From positions 84,773 to 148,772 of the forward strand of contig CADFJN010000003.1 of the NCBI GenBank assembly GCA_902834555.1: 64,000 bases of DNA. The letters run 5' to 3'. Below, piece after piece: positions 25,901 through 34,027 of this stretch; position 1 is the first letter of the stretch; each line of letters starts with the position of its first letter. The stretch comes from Atopobiaceae bacterium (GTDB lineage: Bacteria; Actinomycetota; Coriobacteriia; Coriobacteriales; Atopobiaceae). The translations under genes were made by a program, and so were the position numbers. The notes below the pieces were generated by a model, which saw only the letters and a list, made by a program, of their open reading frames with translations, was not told the origin of the DNA and did not search any database.

Positions 25901-28689
25901 GGGCGCGCGACCGCGCCATGCAGTCCGCCCATCCCGGCGTTGTGCCAGTTGACCTGCCCGGATACAGCGATATGGGCGGCATGACCTGGCGCACCTTCAA
26001 GTCCAGCCGCCCGGACGTGATCTCCAACGAGCTTCTCGCCTACACCCAGCCCACCGACAACACGCGGGTTACCGTTACCTCGCGCCTTGCTGACGAGCGC
26101 TTCCGGGCCTACTACGAGTTCTACAAGGATGACCCCACGGTAAGCGACCAGCTCAAGGCCAAGCTGGCAAGCCTTGTAGACCAGGACATCTCGGCCACGT
26201 TCACGGTGGCGGGCACCTCAGGCAAGGACGCGCCGGAGCAGGTTACCGCTAGCTGCTCGGTTATTGGCCCCAATGTCTCTGGCGCCAACGCGAGCTGGGC
26301 GCCGGAGACCTCGCTTTCCGTTGAGCCGGGAACCACCGCGGCCGACCTCACCAAGAAAATCCTTGATGCCAACGGCATCACCTACGACGCGGACCTCTAC
26401 ACCTTTGCCAAGGATGGCAACTCGCAAGGTTATGACGCCGCAACCGGCAAGTGGTGGCAGCTCTTCATCAATGGCGAGTCCGCCACGGTGATGGCATCGA
26501 ACTACGTCCTCAAGGAGGGCGACCAGATTGTTTGGTACTACTCCGCCTGGGGAGACTCGCTTCCCGGCCAAGTCACCGGTTCGGTGAAGGTGATTGGCAA
26601 GGACGTCTCGGGCCTGGACCAGGTCTGGGCCGATACCACGTCGCTCACGCTTGTCGAGGGTTCGACGGCGGCGGATCTTTCGGAGGCGGTTTTTGCCGAG
26701 AAGGGCCTTGCGCACGAGTCTGGTACCGGGAGCTGGGGCTGGTATCTCAACTCCATTACCTCGCCTGTGGACGGGCGCGTGCTGGACTGGGACTCCTCGA
26801 CGGGCGCGTACTGGCACCTGTTCGTAAACGGTAAGGCGTCGCAGGTTGGCGCAAGCAGCGTGAACATTGCCAACGGCGATGAGGTCGTGTGGTACTACTG
26901 CACGGATTCTGACGACCTTCCCAAGAGCGATGCCCTGGTAGTGGACCCATCGGCAACGCGCCCCACAAGCCTGAGTGCCGCCTGGCCCGGCTACAAGGGC
27001 ACGGACGAGACTGGCGTGGTGCGCGGACTCGCCACGCCAGTGCCCGGCTCCAGCACCTACGCCAAGCTTGACTGGGCGCAGCCGCGCACTACGACCAGCA
27101 TGTTTGTCAACGCGAGTGACGCGATTGTCGTGAACGGCGACGTCTACGACGCTGCGCAGACGCAGCTCTACCGGCGTGACGCGTCCACAGGCGTAGTTCT
27201 CGACGAGGCGCGCTTGGCCGCGAGTGTGGACTCTACCGCGCGCTTGCAGTACGCCGACGGCCTCATCCTTGTGCCGCTGCACGGAGGCCGCATCCAGGCG
27301 CTCACGGCAGATACGCTGACCACGGTCTGGGTTTCGGCGGCGTTGCCCAACTCGACCAGCGCGAGCGGAACAGCTACTGAACAGCAGCTTCTCTCGTCCA
27401 TCACCGTGCAGGATGGCAAGGCGTACTTCTCGACCGCAGCGGCGGACGGTGGTGACACCTGCGGCGGCTACGTTGCTTGCGTAAGCCTGACGGATGGCAG
27501 CGTTGTGTGGTCGCACGAGAACGCGAGCGTGGGTTACTACTGGACTGGCGCCGTGCCAACTTCTGTCGGCGTGCTTACCGCCAACGACGACGGGCGCGTC
27601 TCGCTGCTCGACTCCGCGACGGGGGAGGAGCTTTCCTCGGTCGAGCTGGGGACGCGTTGCCGCGCGCAGCTGGCAGTGAGTGGCAACACGGTCTACGCGG
27701 TCACGACCGACGGCACGCTGCACGAGCTCTTCCTGGGTTCTGACGATTCGCTGACGGAAGGCCGCAGCGTGAGGTTTGGCTCGTACTCCACCTCGTCGCC
27801 CGTTCTCTGCGACGGACGTGCCTACGTGGGCGGGTCAACACCTGCGAGCCAGGCAGACGGCGCGCTGTTCGTGATCGACCTGGGCACCATGGAGGTCGAG
27901 CACGAGGTACTGGTCCCCAAGGTCGAGGTCGAGCACCAGGCAGGAACCGGTGAGGTCAAGGGCACGCCGCTGGTGAGCGTTGCCGCCGACGGCAACACCT
28001 ACGTGTACTTCACGAGCAACGCCCTTCCCGGCGGAGTGTATGCCTACCGCCTGGGTGACGCCGAGGCGAGCGTTCTCTACCTGCCTCCGCACCCGGTTGA
28101 TTCAAAAGATAAGACTAAGGATCTCTGGCAGTTCTGCCTGAGCTCCATCGCCTGCGATGCAAGCGGCAACCTCTACTACTTCAACGACTCCGGCACTCTC
28201 TTCAAGCTGGACGCCACCGGGACCACGCCCGTTCCTAACGGAGGCGAGGGCGAGAACGGCGAGAACAACGGTGGCTCTGCGGGTGGCAGCGGCAACGCTG
28301 ATACCAGCGGTAACGCAGGCAGCAACTCCGCGGGCGGCGCCTCTGGCAACGCTACCTCTGCCTCAGCTGTCGCGAAGCCGTCAAAGCCTCGCGTACCCAT
28401 CTCTGTAGGCACCGCGTCGACCGGCTCCGCGACAACCGGCGCCCCTGCGTCAGAGAACGGCTCGCTTCTCGGCAGCTACTCCTCGGAGGACGTGACCGCC
28501 GTCACCTCCACGGGGGCCAAGGAGCCCGCAGAAACTGGGGAGACTTCTGCAAGCGAGACCGCAGCGAACCGGCAGGGCCTTCCTATCTGGCCCATCATTG
28601 GCACCTGCGTGGGCGCGGCGCTTTTCGTCCTGCTGCTTGCCACGCGACGTCGCCGCGACAATGACGCCACCGAGGGGAGGCGCGGCTAG
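22930..28689 (+). CDS. giant surface protein: Ig-like repeats, two DUF4430 domains, beta-propeller
   Basis: 1919 residues from ATG 22930 (GGGAGGCGGGA ribosome-binding site). A signal peptide (1-39, ending ALA) is followed by five Ig-like repeats with YQW/TWY cores near residues 111, 207, 304, 429 and 537. Two further beta-rich modules lie near 715-980. Tandem DUF4430 domains cover about 1107-1214 and 1214-1332, each ending in a VWYY block. A PQQ/WD40-like propeller spans about 1360-1765, then a Gly/Asn/Ser linker. The C-terminus has one membrane helix (about 1884-1905) and Arg-rich stop-transfer; there is no LPxTG motif, so it is membrane- not sortase-anchored. DUF4430 resembles the transcobalamin/intrinsic-factor C-terminal beta domain, suggesting ligand capture for the downstream ECF transporter. 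Confidence 0.85.
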   Translation: MNPTKPTTMPVRRLRDRILAVTLSLVTAASMVPTRALAEVTTEVPAATTAAAPAEASASDAESVTIYSTYLTTSASSTSGTYAFAASDTLWAWARERGASTPIDPAFLTYQWQASSNNSTWEDIPDATAQSLSLANYAGRYVRCALSTADGSSSRTTRSRNKVAAAGSVNLVSVSLSNTGKLAPGDTVTASAKDASGADATSNASVTWSWYASDSAYGTGEKIAGATTPTLTETSDLLGKYVYASADGGYGATESSAAGPVQEAGTVTLYKVTVDASGSAKVGQTLTATAYTGFYTQASSTDVVHYQWQWAASKTTDDSAFTDILGATSATFTVPEQTSDGTSLLGAYLRVKATSGNSVVSTSMPSYYGTTAQDPVGPVALAGAYDVSSVKLSSSATNAQVGATLTAQPQYEKKSSWGSYETDLPSDAKLTCTWYAADDAAGTNARELTTEDGVSGTTLKLSSSLDGTYVWASCSALMTSAESEKTQVKAAGAYDLHHIVLSPSSGALVTGDTVKAVVYASRLSGSNVDVTGNDGVSLQWYVAASADAPSTDWQPLVGCTSASLQVPESASGKYLKVVATSGTASVSAGFDQAVVGANTLAGAVARLQNEGWRPSLTYGTDTNVNDVLLAKLTEEGVNTTGLTVRVSSVSFQDTDANVTVGISTADKDNGAITYFSCDTDKVSSWSMSSLQTVSSIEFSLTRGDETATYTPNRTFRVPWDENAARAVLQKKADAITLGFAQGDAADSVTQAFTLPASLGGASATWTASDSSVKVTGESWDSTLTATPTRGFADTPVTLTATVSFTGYGMPEVSVTKDFPITVKADPEAVAAAQAELASKVENSFTYDKVTAFSTGGAIDHAAVAGDLQLPTTRTLGVDGKYYTVAYSSNDPLVSFNGYHATVVRPLGTARTVAITCTVTDKSNPEITASKSLDFTLSPVTEQEIDAAVSLMDKAKAGYALALLDGQDASNVTGDLRSFLGAYEDASGNLAWARDRAMQSAHPGVVPVDLPGYSDMGGMTWRTFKSSRPDVISNELLAYTQPTDNTRVTVTSRLADERFRAYYEFYKDDPTVSDQLKAKLASLVDQDISATFTVAGTSGKDAPEQVTASCSVIGPNVSGANASWAPETSLSVEPGTTAADLTKKILDANGITYDADLYTFAKDGNSQGYDAATGKWWQLFINGESATVMASNYVLKEGDQIVWYYSAWGDSLPGQVTGSVKVIGKDVSGLDQVWADTTSLTLVEGSTAADLSEAVFAEKGLAHESGTGSWGWYLNSITSPVDGRVLDWDSSTGAYWHLFVNGKASQVGASSVNIANGDEVVWYYCTDSDDLPKSDALVVDPSATRPTSLSAAWPGYKGTDETGVVRGLATPVPGSSTYAKLDWAQPRTTTSMFVNASDAIVVNGDVYDAAQTQLYRRDASTGVVLDEARLAASVDSTARLQYADGLILVPLHGGRIQALTADTLTTVWVSAALPNSTSASGTATEQQLLSSITVQDGKAYFSTAAADGGDTCGGYVACVSLTDGSVVWSHENASVGYYWTGAVPTSVGVLTANDDGRVSLLDSATGEELSSVELGTRCRAQLAVSGNTVYAVTTDGTLHELFLGSDDSLTEGRSVRFGSYSTSSPVLCDGRAYVGGSTPASQADGALFVIDLGTMEVEHEVLVPKVEVEHQAGTGEVKGTPLVSVAADGNTYVYFTSNALPGGVYAYRLGDAEASVLYLPPHPVDSKDKTKDLWQFCLSSIACDASGNLYYFNDSGTLFKLDATGTTPVPNGGEGENGENNGGSAGGSGNADTSGNAGSNSAGGASGNATSASAVAKPSKPRVPISVGTASTGSATTGAPASENGSLLGSYSSEDVTAVTSTGAKEPAETGETSASETAANRQGLPIWPIIGTCVGAALFVLLLATRRRRDNDATEGRRG

Positions 28690-29874
28690 ATGTCAGACAA
28701 CGGCATGAAACTTGACAGTCAGCAGCCAGCAAACGGCAAGCACACTGCCAGGGTGATTCTCGCGATTCTCGCCCCTGCGCTCATTGCCTTCTGTGTTTGG
28801 GCAATGTCCGTCTACGCGCAGGGCGGCGACCCGCTTGCCTGGGCAACCGGGTCCGCTGCGTTCCAGACCACGGCAGAAGAGGGTCAGCCCGCCAGCCAGG
28901 ACGCTGCTGCGTCGCAGGAGGCATCCCAGACGACCACCGTCACCACGGACGACGTCTACTCCGCGCTCGCGTCGCTCCAGTTTGGCGCCACAGACGTCTC
29001 ACTCGAGAGGGACGCCGCCCACGTGGTCCTCTCTGCGGACGGCATCTGGGTTGAGGAGGCCAGCTCCGCTGACGCGCCCGACATGGCGCTCGCCTGCGCC
29101 CAGCGCTCGGCCGCCCTTGCCGCCTGGGCCTCCGAGCAGGGCGTGGGCATCCCAAGCGTCACCTGGATCTGCGAGGACGGCACCGGCGCCGTGCGCATGG
29201 CAATAACCATGCCCACGGCCGGCGCCCCCACCACGGGGGACTTGTCCACGCTCCTCTCGGCAGCAACTGGCTACGGAATCTCTGGCGACGCGTACGCCAA
29301 GCTGAACGCAGACAACATCTCCCAGTTTGCTGGCGCGGTACCGACGCTTCCGGACGGCACGGCCGTCTCGATCGATGCCAACGCCACGTCTGCTGGCGAG
29401 AACCTCTCTGCCACGGATGTCGCTGCGCGTCAGAAAGACGTCAGCTCCGGGTCAGTTGGCGTTACCAGCGCCGGCGCCCCCAATGGCACCGGGGGTTCCT
29501 CTTCGTCGGCAACCGGCACGCAATCGGGAAGCTTGTCCGCGCAGTCCGAGCAGTCCACACAGGACGCCAGGGTCCGCGTAACTGTCACCATCGACGCCCG
29601 TGCTGACGGAGGCTCGTCTAGCTCGTATACCGTCTCGCTCGACTCCGGCGCCACGGCATATGATGCCCTGGTGGCAACCGGTGCAGGCGTCAACGCGCGC
29701 AGCACGGCCATGGGGGTCTACGTTGCCGCCATCAACGGGTATGCCGAGAAGGACCAGGGCGGGGAGAGCGGATGGAAGTACGCGGTTAACGGGAGCTACC
29801 CCAACTACTCGGCGGGCTCCTACACCCTCGCGGATGGCGATGCGGTGACGTGGGTCTACGTCACGTCGGCATAG
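28690..29874 (+). CDS. membrane-anchored DUF4430 protein
   Basis: 394 residues, starting immediately after the giant gene's stop. One N-terminal membrane helix (about 21-43) anchors an extracellular region. After a Gln/Ala/Thr spacer, a mixed alpha/beta segment (about 78-200, two Trp and a lone CEDG) is followed by a Ser/Gly linker and a C-terminal DUF4430 domain (about 296-394; GGESGWKYAVNG and VTWVYV). Position between the giant surface protein and the ECF genes suggests it relays ligand from surface to membrane transporter. The role is inferred from context only. Confidence 0.85.
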   Translation: MSDNGMKLDSQQPANGKHTARVILAILAPALIAFCVWAMSVYAQGGDPLAWATGSAAFQTTAEEGQPASQDAAASQEASQTTTVTTDDVYSALASLQFGATDVSLERDAAHVVLSADGIWVEEASSADAPDMALACAQRSAALAAWASEQGVGIPSVTWICEDGTGAVRMAITMPTAGAPTTGDLSTLLSAATGYGISGDAYAKLNADNISQFAGAVPTLPDGTAVSIDANATSAGENLSATDVAARQKDVSSGSVGVTSAGAPNGTGGSSSSATGTQSGSLSAQSEQSTQDARVRVTVTIDARADGGSSSSYTVSLDSGATAYDALVATGAGVNARSTAMGVYVAAINGYAEKDQGGESGWKYAVNGSYPNYSAGSYTLADGDAVTWVYVTSA

Positions 29875-29890
29875 CGTCAGAGAATAGAAA

Positions 29891-30784
29891 GTGCGCCATA
29901 CTCGTCACATGCTGACTATGAGAGAGACACACACCGCCTTCGACACCTGCCATCCAGCTGTGCCGGCGACGTACTTTGCCGCAACCATCCTCATCGCCAT
30001 CTTCGCGATGCAGCCGGTCTGCGTTGGCATTTCGCTGGCCGGTGCGCTTGCGTTCTCGCTTGCCGCGCGCGGATGGCGACGCACGCTCGGCGGCCTTCGC
30101 TGGCAGCTTCCCATGGTGGCCCTTGTCGCCGTGGCTAACCCTCTCTTCTCGGCGTCTGGCTCCACGCTGGTGGCGCAGCTTGGGCCCATGGCCATCTACC
30201 AGGAGAGTATCGCCTACGGGGCCTGTGCCGGGGCGCTTCTCGTCACCGTGGTCCTGTGGTTTGAGGACGCCGCCTGCGTGCTCACACAGGACCGGCTGTT
30301 GCAGCTGGGCGCCCGCGCGCTTCCCACGGTGACGCTCGTGACCTCGATGGCGGCGCAGCTGGTGCCCCAGCTCATGCAGCGTTCGCAGACCGTGCGGGCA
30401 GCAACGCTCGCTACCACGGCTGCCGCGCCGGAAGGCTCTCGTGCCCGTGGCGTGCGCGTGGCGGACCAGCTCATGAGCTGGTCGATGGAGGACTCCATCG
30501 AGCGCTCCGACGCCATGCGCGCACGCGGCTGGGGCGCCACGGACCGCCGCAGCTGCTACCTGCCGGATTCCTTCCGGAATTCTGACGCGTTTGCGCTTGC
30601 GGGAATCGCGCTGCTTGCCGCCGCCAGCGCATTTCTCGTCTATGTGGCCTGCTCTCAGTGGCACTTTTATCCCACTATGCCCCGTCTGGTTGCCTGGTGG
30701 GGCTACGTGCCGTACGTCGCGCTCGCGCTTCTGCCCACGGCGCTTGACCTGGGGCAACGCTTGCGATGGGGGAGGATTGCATGA
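29891..30784 (+). CDS. ECF transporter T component (CbiQ-like)
   Basis: Energy-coupling transmembrane subunit, 297 residues with five to six helices. The cytoplasmic coupling helices that contact the ATPases carry short Ala-Arg-Gly-type motifs; here they appear as RARGVRVAD and SDAMRARGWG near residues 178 and 207. Start GTG 29891 is used; ATG 29909 or 29918 are alternatives because no strong ribosome-binding site marks any of them. The stop codon overlaps the ATPase start (ATGA). Confidence 0.88.
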   Translation: MRHTRHMLTMRETHTAFDTCHPAVPATYFAATILIAIFAMQPVCVGISLAGALAFSLAARGWRRTLGGLRWQLPMVALVAVANPLFSASGSTLVAQLGPMAIYQESIAYGACAGALLVTVVLWFEDAACVLTQDRLLQLGARALPTVTLVTSMAAQLVPQLMQRSQTVRAATLATTAAAPEGSRARGVRVADQLMSWSMEDSIERSDAMRARGWGATDRRSCYLPDSFRNSDAFALAGIALLAAASAFLVYVACSQWHFYPTMPRLVAWWGYVPYVALALLPTALDLGQRLRWGRIA

Positions 30785-32208
30785 ACGCGCTCGAGTTTGT
30801 GGACGTGAGCTTCTCCTACCCCGCAACAGACACCGAGCCCAATCCCGCGCCAGTCTTGGAGCAGGTTACGCTCGCCGTGCCCGAGGGAGCGTTTGCGCTG
30901 CTCACAGGTAGCACCGGCTCTGGTAAGTCGACGCTTCTGCGTCTGGCCAAGCCGGAGGTCTCGCCAACGGGCACGCTCGTCGGCCACGTGCTCGCGTTTG
31001 GCAAGGAGGTACGCGAACTCTCGCCGGTCGAGTCCGCCCAGACCGTGGGGCTCGTCTTCCAGAGTCCTGACAGCCAAATTGTGTGCGACACCGTGTGGCA
31101 CGAGATGGCGTTTGGCCTGGAAAACCTTGGGACGCCGGTGCCCGAGATGCGTCGCCGCGTTGCCGAGACCTGCATGTTCTTTGGCATGGAGTCCTGGTTT
31201 CGCCGCCAGACGGCAAGCCTCTCCGGCGGCCAGCGCCAGATGCTCGCGCTTGCCGCAACGCTTGCCATGCGGCCGCGTCTGCTGCTTCTGGACGAGCCCA
31301 CCTCGATGCTCGATCCGGTAGCCGAGAAGGACTTTCTGGCCATGCTCTTCCGCGCAAACCGCGAGCTTGGGGTCACCGTTGTGGTGGCAACGCATGCGCC
31401 GGAACCCATGCGCGACGTGGCTACCTGCGCCTTTCGTGTGGAGGATGGCCGCGTGCGCGAGCTCTCGCTCGACGATGCCGTTGACGCCTGCGCCTTTAGA
31501 CCGGCGGCCGCGGCTCGTCCAGCCGGCAAGCCCGCTGCCAGTAACTCGAAACCCGCACTCTCACTGCGCGACACGTGGTTTCGCTACGAGCGCAAGTCTG
31601 ACTGGGTTCTGCGCGGGCTTGACCTCGCGGCACCCCAGGGCGAGGTTACGGCAATCGTCGGCGGCAACGGCTCGGGCAAGACGACCCTCTTGCAGCTGGC
31701 GTGCGGCGTTCTTGCACCGCAACGTGGGCGTCTTTCTCGCCCCCATGCGGCGTCGCAGGCGTACCTGCCGCAGAGCCCGCGCGCAATCCTCTCGGCGCAG
31801 ACCGTGCGCGATGAGCTCATGCTCTGGTCAAAGGGTGCGGGCTACGGCAATGTCGAGGTCACGGCCATGATGGAGCGCCTGGGGCTCACGGACGTGGCGG
31901 CGAGAAACCCGCTTGACCTCTCCGGAGGCCAACAGCAGCTTGTGGCGTTTGCAAAGCTGCTGCTCACGCGGCCGGACCTTCTCATCCTGGACGAGCCCAC
32001 CAAGGGGCTCGACGCTGCGGCTCGCACCAAGCTTGCACGCCTCGTGCAGGAGCTGCGTCAGGAGGGGAGGAGCGTCCTTCTCGCCACGCACGACCTCGCG
32101 TTTGTCTCTGCCGTGGCAGACTCGGTCTCGCTCCTCTTTGACGGGGCCGTCACATGCACAGAAGGACCCGACGAGTTCCTCGCCGGGTCCTGGCTCTACC
32201 ACGCGTGA
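30781..32208 (+). CDS. ECF transporter fused A1-A2 ATPase
   Basis: 475 residues with two complete ABC ATPase domains. Domain 1: Walker A GSTGSGKS, Q-loop FQSPDSQ, signature LSGGQRQ, Walker B LLLLDEP. Domain 2: Walker A GGNGSGKT, signature LSGGQQQ, Walker B LLILDEP. An Ala/Pro linker near residue 240 joins them. The ATG at 30781 follows GGGGGAGG and overlaps the T-component stop, so the two proteins are translationally coupled. In most ECF systems A1 and A2 are separate proteins; fusion is known in some actinobacteria. Confidence 0.93.
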   Translation: MNALEFVDVSFSYPATDTEPNPAPVLEQVTLAVPEGAFALLTGSTGSGKSTLLRLAKPEVSPTGTLVGHVLAFGKEVRELSPVESAQTVGLVFQSPDSQIVCDTVWHEMAFGLENLGTPVPEMRRRVAETCMFFGMESWFRRQTASLSGGQRQMLALAATLAMRPRLLLLDEPTSMLDPVAEKDFLAMLFRANRELGVTVVVATHAPEPMRDVATCAFRVEDGRVRELSLDDAVDACAFRPAAAARPAGKPAASNSKPALSLRDTWFRYERKSDWVLRGLDLAAPQGEVTAIVGGNGSGKTTLLQLACGVLAPQRGRLSRPHAASQAYLPQSPRAILSAQTVRDELMLWSKGAGYGNVEVTAMMERLGLTDVAARNPLDLSGGQQQLVAFAKLLLTRPDLLILDEPTKGLDAAARTKLARLVQELRQEGRSVLLATHDLAFVSAVADSVSLLFDGAVTCTEGPDEFLAGSWLYHA

Positions 32209-32213
32209 GTTGT

Positions 32214-32242
32214 GGCGCGCGACGCTGCGTGAGTGTCGCGCC
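32214..32242. terminator. hairpin between convergent ECF ATPase and hypothetical genes
   Basis: GGCGCG(CG)AC pairs with GTCGCGCC around a ten-base loop. It sits 6 bp past the ATPase stop and 24 bp before the stop of the opposite gene. No T-run follows on either strand, so efficiency as an intrinsic terminator is doubtful. Confidence 0.4.
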
Positions 32243-32265
32243 GTCAGCGCACCGTCGGCTGCTGG

Positions 32266-32706
32266 CTAGAAGGTGAGGAACGGCTCCTCCATGCCCTCTT
32301 CCTCGAGGTCGTCCTCCGAGAGGTCGTCAAGCTCCTCCATGTCCTCGAGCTCGATCTCGTCGCCGTCATCCCCGCCCCAGCCGTACGCGCTGGCAGCAAG
32401 CTCGTCCACGCTCGTGTCGGGAAGCGCGCTGGTCACCGAGCACAGGCCGTCGATGGCGGGCACGATCTTCTGCCACTGGGTGATCACCGGGTCCTGCGGC
32501 ACGCCCTCCAGCTCCACCAGGGAGTCGAGGTAGATCTCGCTTGCGCCCTCAAGCAGGTCGGACTCCGCGCGTACGCTCGCGAACTTTGACGCGAACTTCT
32601 CGAGGGCCTCGTCTGCCGAGTCCGCCTCAACCACGCACGGCATGAGGCAGTAGTTGTTTGCCTGGTCCTTGTCATCGTTGTAGCTAAAGTTTCCAACGTA
32701 GAGCAT
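32266..32706 (-). CDS. hypothetical acidic protein, 146 aa
   Basis: Starts at ATG 32706 after GGAGGAGG. Soluble, begins MLYVGNFSYNDDKDQANNYCLMPCVVEA, a beta-strand-rich domain with two Cys five apart. It ends in a strongly acidic Asp/Glu tail (about residues 105-140). It stands between the ECF ATPase and S-component genes but on the opposite strand, interrupting the transporter locus. I do not recognise the family; a small cytosolic regulatory or chaperone role is only a guess. Confidence 0.7.
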   Translation of the reverse strand: MLYVGNFSYNDDKDQANNYCLMPCVVEADSADEALEKFASKFASVRAESDLLEGASEIYLDSLVELEGVPQDPVITQWQKIVPAIDGLCSVTSALPDTSVDELAASAYGWGGDDGDEIELEDMEELDDLSEDDLEEEGMEEPFLTF

Positions 32707-32847
32707 GGGGCCTCCTCCGGTCGATGGGTGCGGCACATGCCCATCTTAGGCAATTCTGCGCAGCTTGGTGGCTGTTTCCCGCAAGCGGGCGGTCGTTGTG
32801 TCATAGAGTGTTGCATGCGGGACTGCGGTCGGCGGAAAGCGAGGATC

Positions 32848-33555
32848 ATGACAGCGAGTACCACAGGCACTGCGCAAAGGCGCGTCTTTGCCGCCCTCGA
32901 GGTGCCGTCAATCCTCGCCGTTCCAGCGGTGCTCGGGGCATGCGCGGTGAACGGCGTGCAGGCGGCTGCCGGCCTCACGCTTCTGGTGGTGGTTCTCTGC
33001 GTGGGACTTTTCCTTGCCAGCTACGAGGCGTCGCGTCCTGCGCTTAGGCAGGTCATGCCCACCGCCACGCTCGCGGGACTGGCGGCGGCCGGGCGCATCC
33101 TCTTTGCGCCCATCCCCGACGTCAAGCCCGTCTCGGCCATCGCCATTGTCGCCGGGGCAACGCTTGGCCGGCGCGAGGGCTTCATGGTTGGGGCGCTAGC
33201 GGCGCTGGTCTCGAACTTCTTCTTTGGGCAAGGCGTGTGGACGCCCTGGCAGATGTATGCGTGGGGACTCGTGGGCTACCTTGGGGGAGTGCTGGGGGAG
33301 CATGGCCTCCTCGAGCGTCGCGGCGCGCTGTACGTGTACGGGTTTCTCTCGGCGCTCATGTACGGGGCGATTCTCAACGGTTGGTACGTGATTGGCTACG
33401 TTGAGCCCATCACCTGGCCGGCCGTGATCACGGCCTATGCGGCGGGCCTGCCGTGGGACTGCCTGCACGGCGCGGCAACGGTGGGCTTTCTTGCGGCGAT
33501 CTGGGTGCCGTGGGGTGCGCGCATCCGACACGCCGTCGCCAAGTACGGACTGTAG
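32848..33555 (+). CDS. ECF transporter substrate-binding S component
   Basis: 235 residues with about six membrane helices. The block FAPIPDVKPVSAIAIVAGATLGRREGFMVGALAALVSN is the S-component core, including the small-residue helix that packs on the T subunit. Start ATG 32848 lies five bases after GAGG; in-frame ATG codons further upstream lack this. The substrate is not readable from sequence. Neighbouring DUF4430 proteins and the possible B12-type leader favour a corrinoid, as for CbrT-like S components; another vitamin or metal chelate is possible. Confidence 0.8.
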   Translation: MTASTTGTAQRRVFAALEVPSILAVPAVLGACAVNGVQAAAGLTLLVVVLCVGLFLASYEASRPALRQVMPTATLAGLAAAGRILFAPIPDVKPVSAIAIVAGATLGRREGFMVGALAALVSNFFFGQGVWTPWQMYAWGLVGYLGGVLGEHGLLERRGALYVYGFLSALMYGAILNGWYVIGYVEPITWPAVITAYAAGLPWDCLHGAATVGFLAAIWVPWGARIRHAVAKYGL

Positions 33556-33579
33556 CGAGTGGCTTGTCGCGAGGCTCGC

Positions 33580-33792
33580 CGATACAAGTTTGGGCGGCGA
33601 ATGTGTATCTGCTCGCCACACGTTCGGACACGAAGCTGTATCCCGCGCAGGTCGATACACATTCGGACCCTGAATGTGTATCTGCTCGCCACACGTTCGC
33701 ACCCGAAGCTGTATCCCGCGCTGGTCGATACAAGTTCGCACGCCGAATGTGTAGCAGCCGGGCGCAGCCGGGCGCAGCCGGGCGCCGCCGGG
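33580..33792. repeat. 73-nt tandem repeat (2.4 copies) followed by a 10-nt tandem repeat
   Basis: Unit 1 is 33580-33652, unit 2 33653-33725, and a partial unit 3 starts at 33726. Unit 2 begins with a perfect 11-bp inverted repeat (GATACACATTC / GAATGTGTATC, 7-nt loop); in unit 1 the same stem is imperfect. From 33751 a 10-nt unit (GGCGCAGCCG type) runs four times. The array fills most of the gap between the S-component gene and yebC; a TAGAAT -10-like box at about 33876 may serve yebC. Confidence 0.85.
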
Positions 33793-34027
33793 CCCCCAAA
33801 TGTGAAGAAACCCGGACTTCCACCCCGTCCCGCGCCACCCCGCACCCGCTCACCCTTGCGTCGCAGCCGCCAGAGAGTAGAATTTCTTAGGTTACATGGG
33901 TATCGACCGCGTCCGCAGCCCCCACGGCCGCCAGAGGGCGGCATCCGGCCGCGCACAGTCGCACCCGCATCAAGTACAAGCGCGGACCTCGCAGCCAGGC
34001 TCGCGCGCGGTGTGGATAGGAGACTCA

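Noticed and set aside
32164..32190. GGACCCG / CGGGTCC hairpin as a terminator of the ECF operon
   Set aside because: It lies within the last coding codons of the ATPase gene and has no T-run; the hairpin at 32214-32242 is better placed.
33580..33758. Tandem repeat as CRISPR
   Set aside because: Units are contiguous 73-nt copies with no unique spacers.
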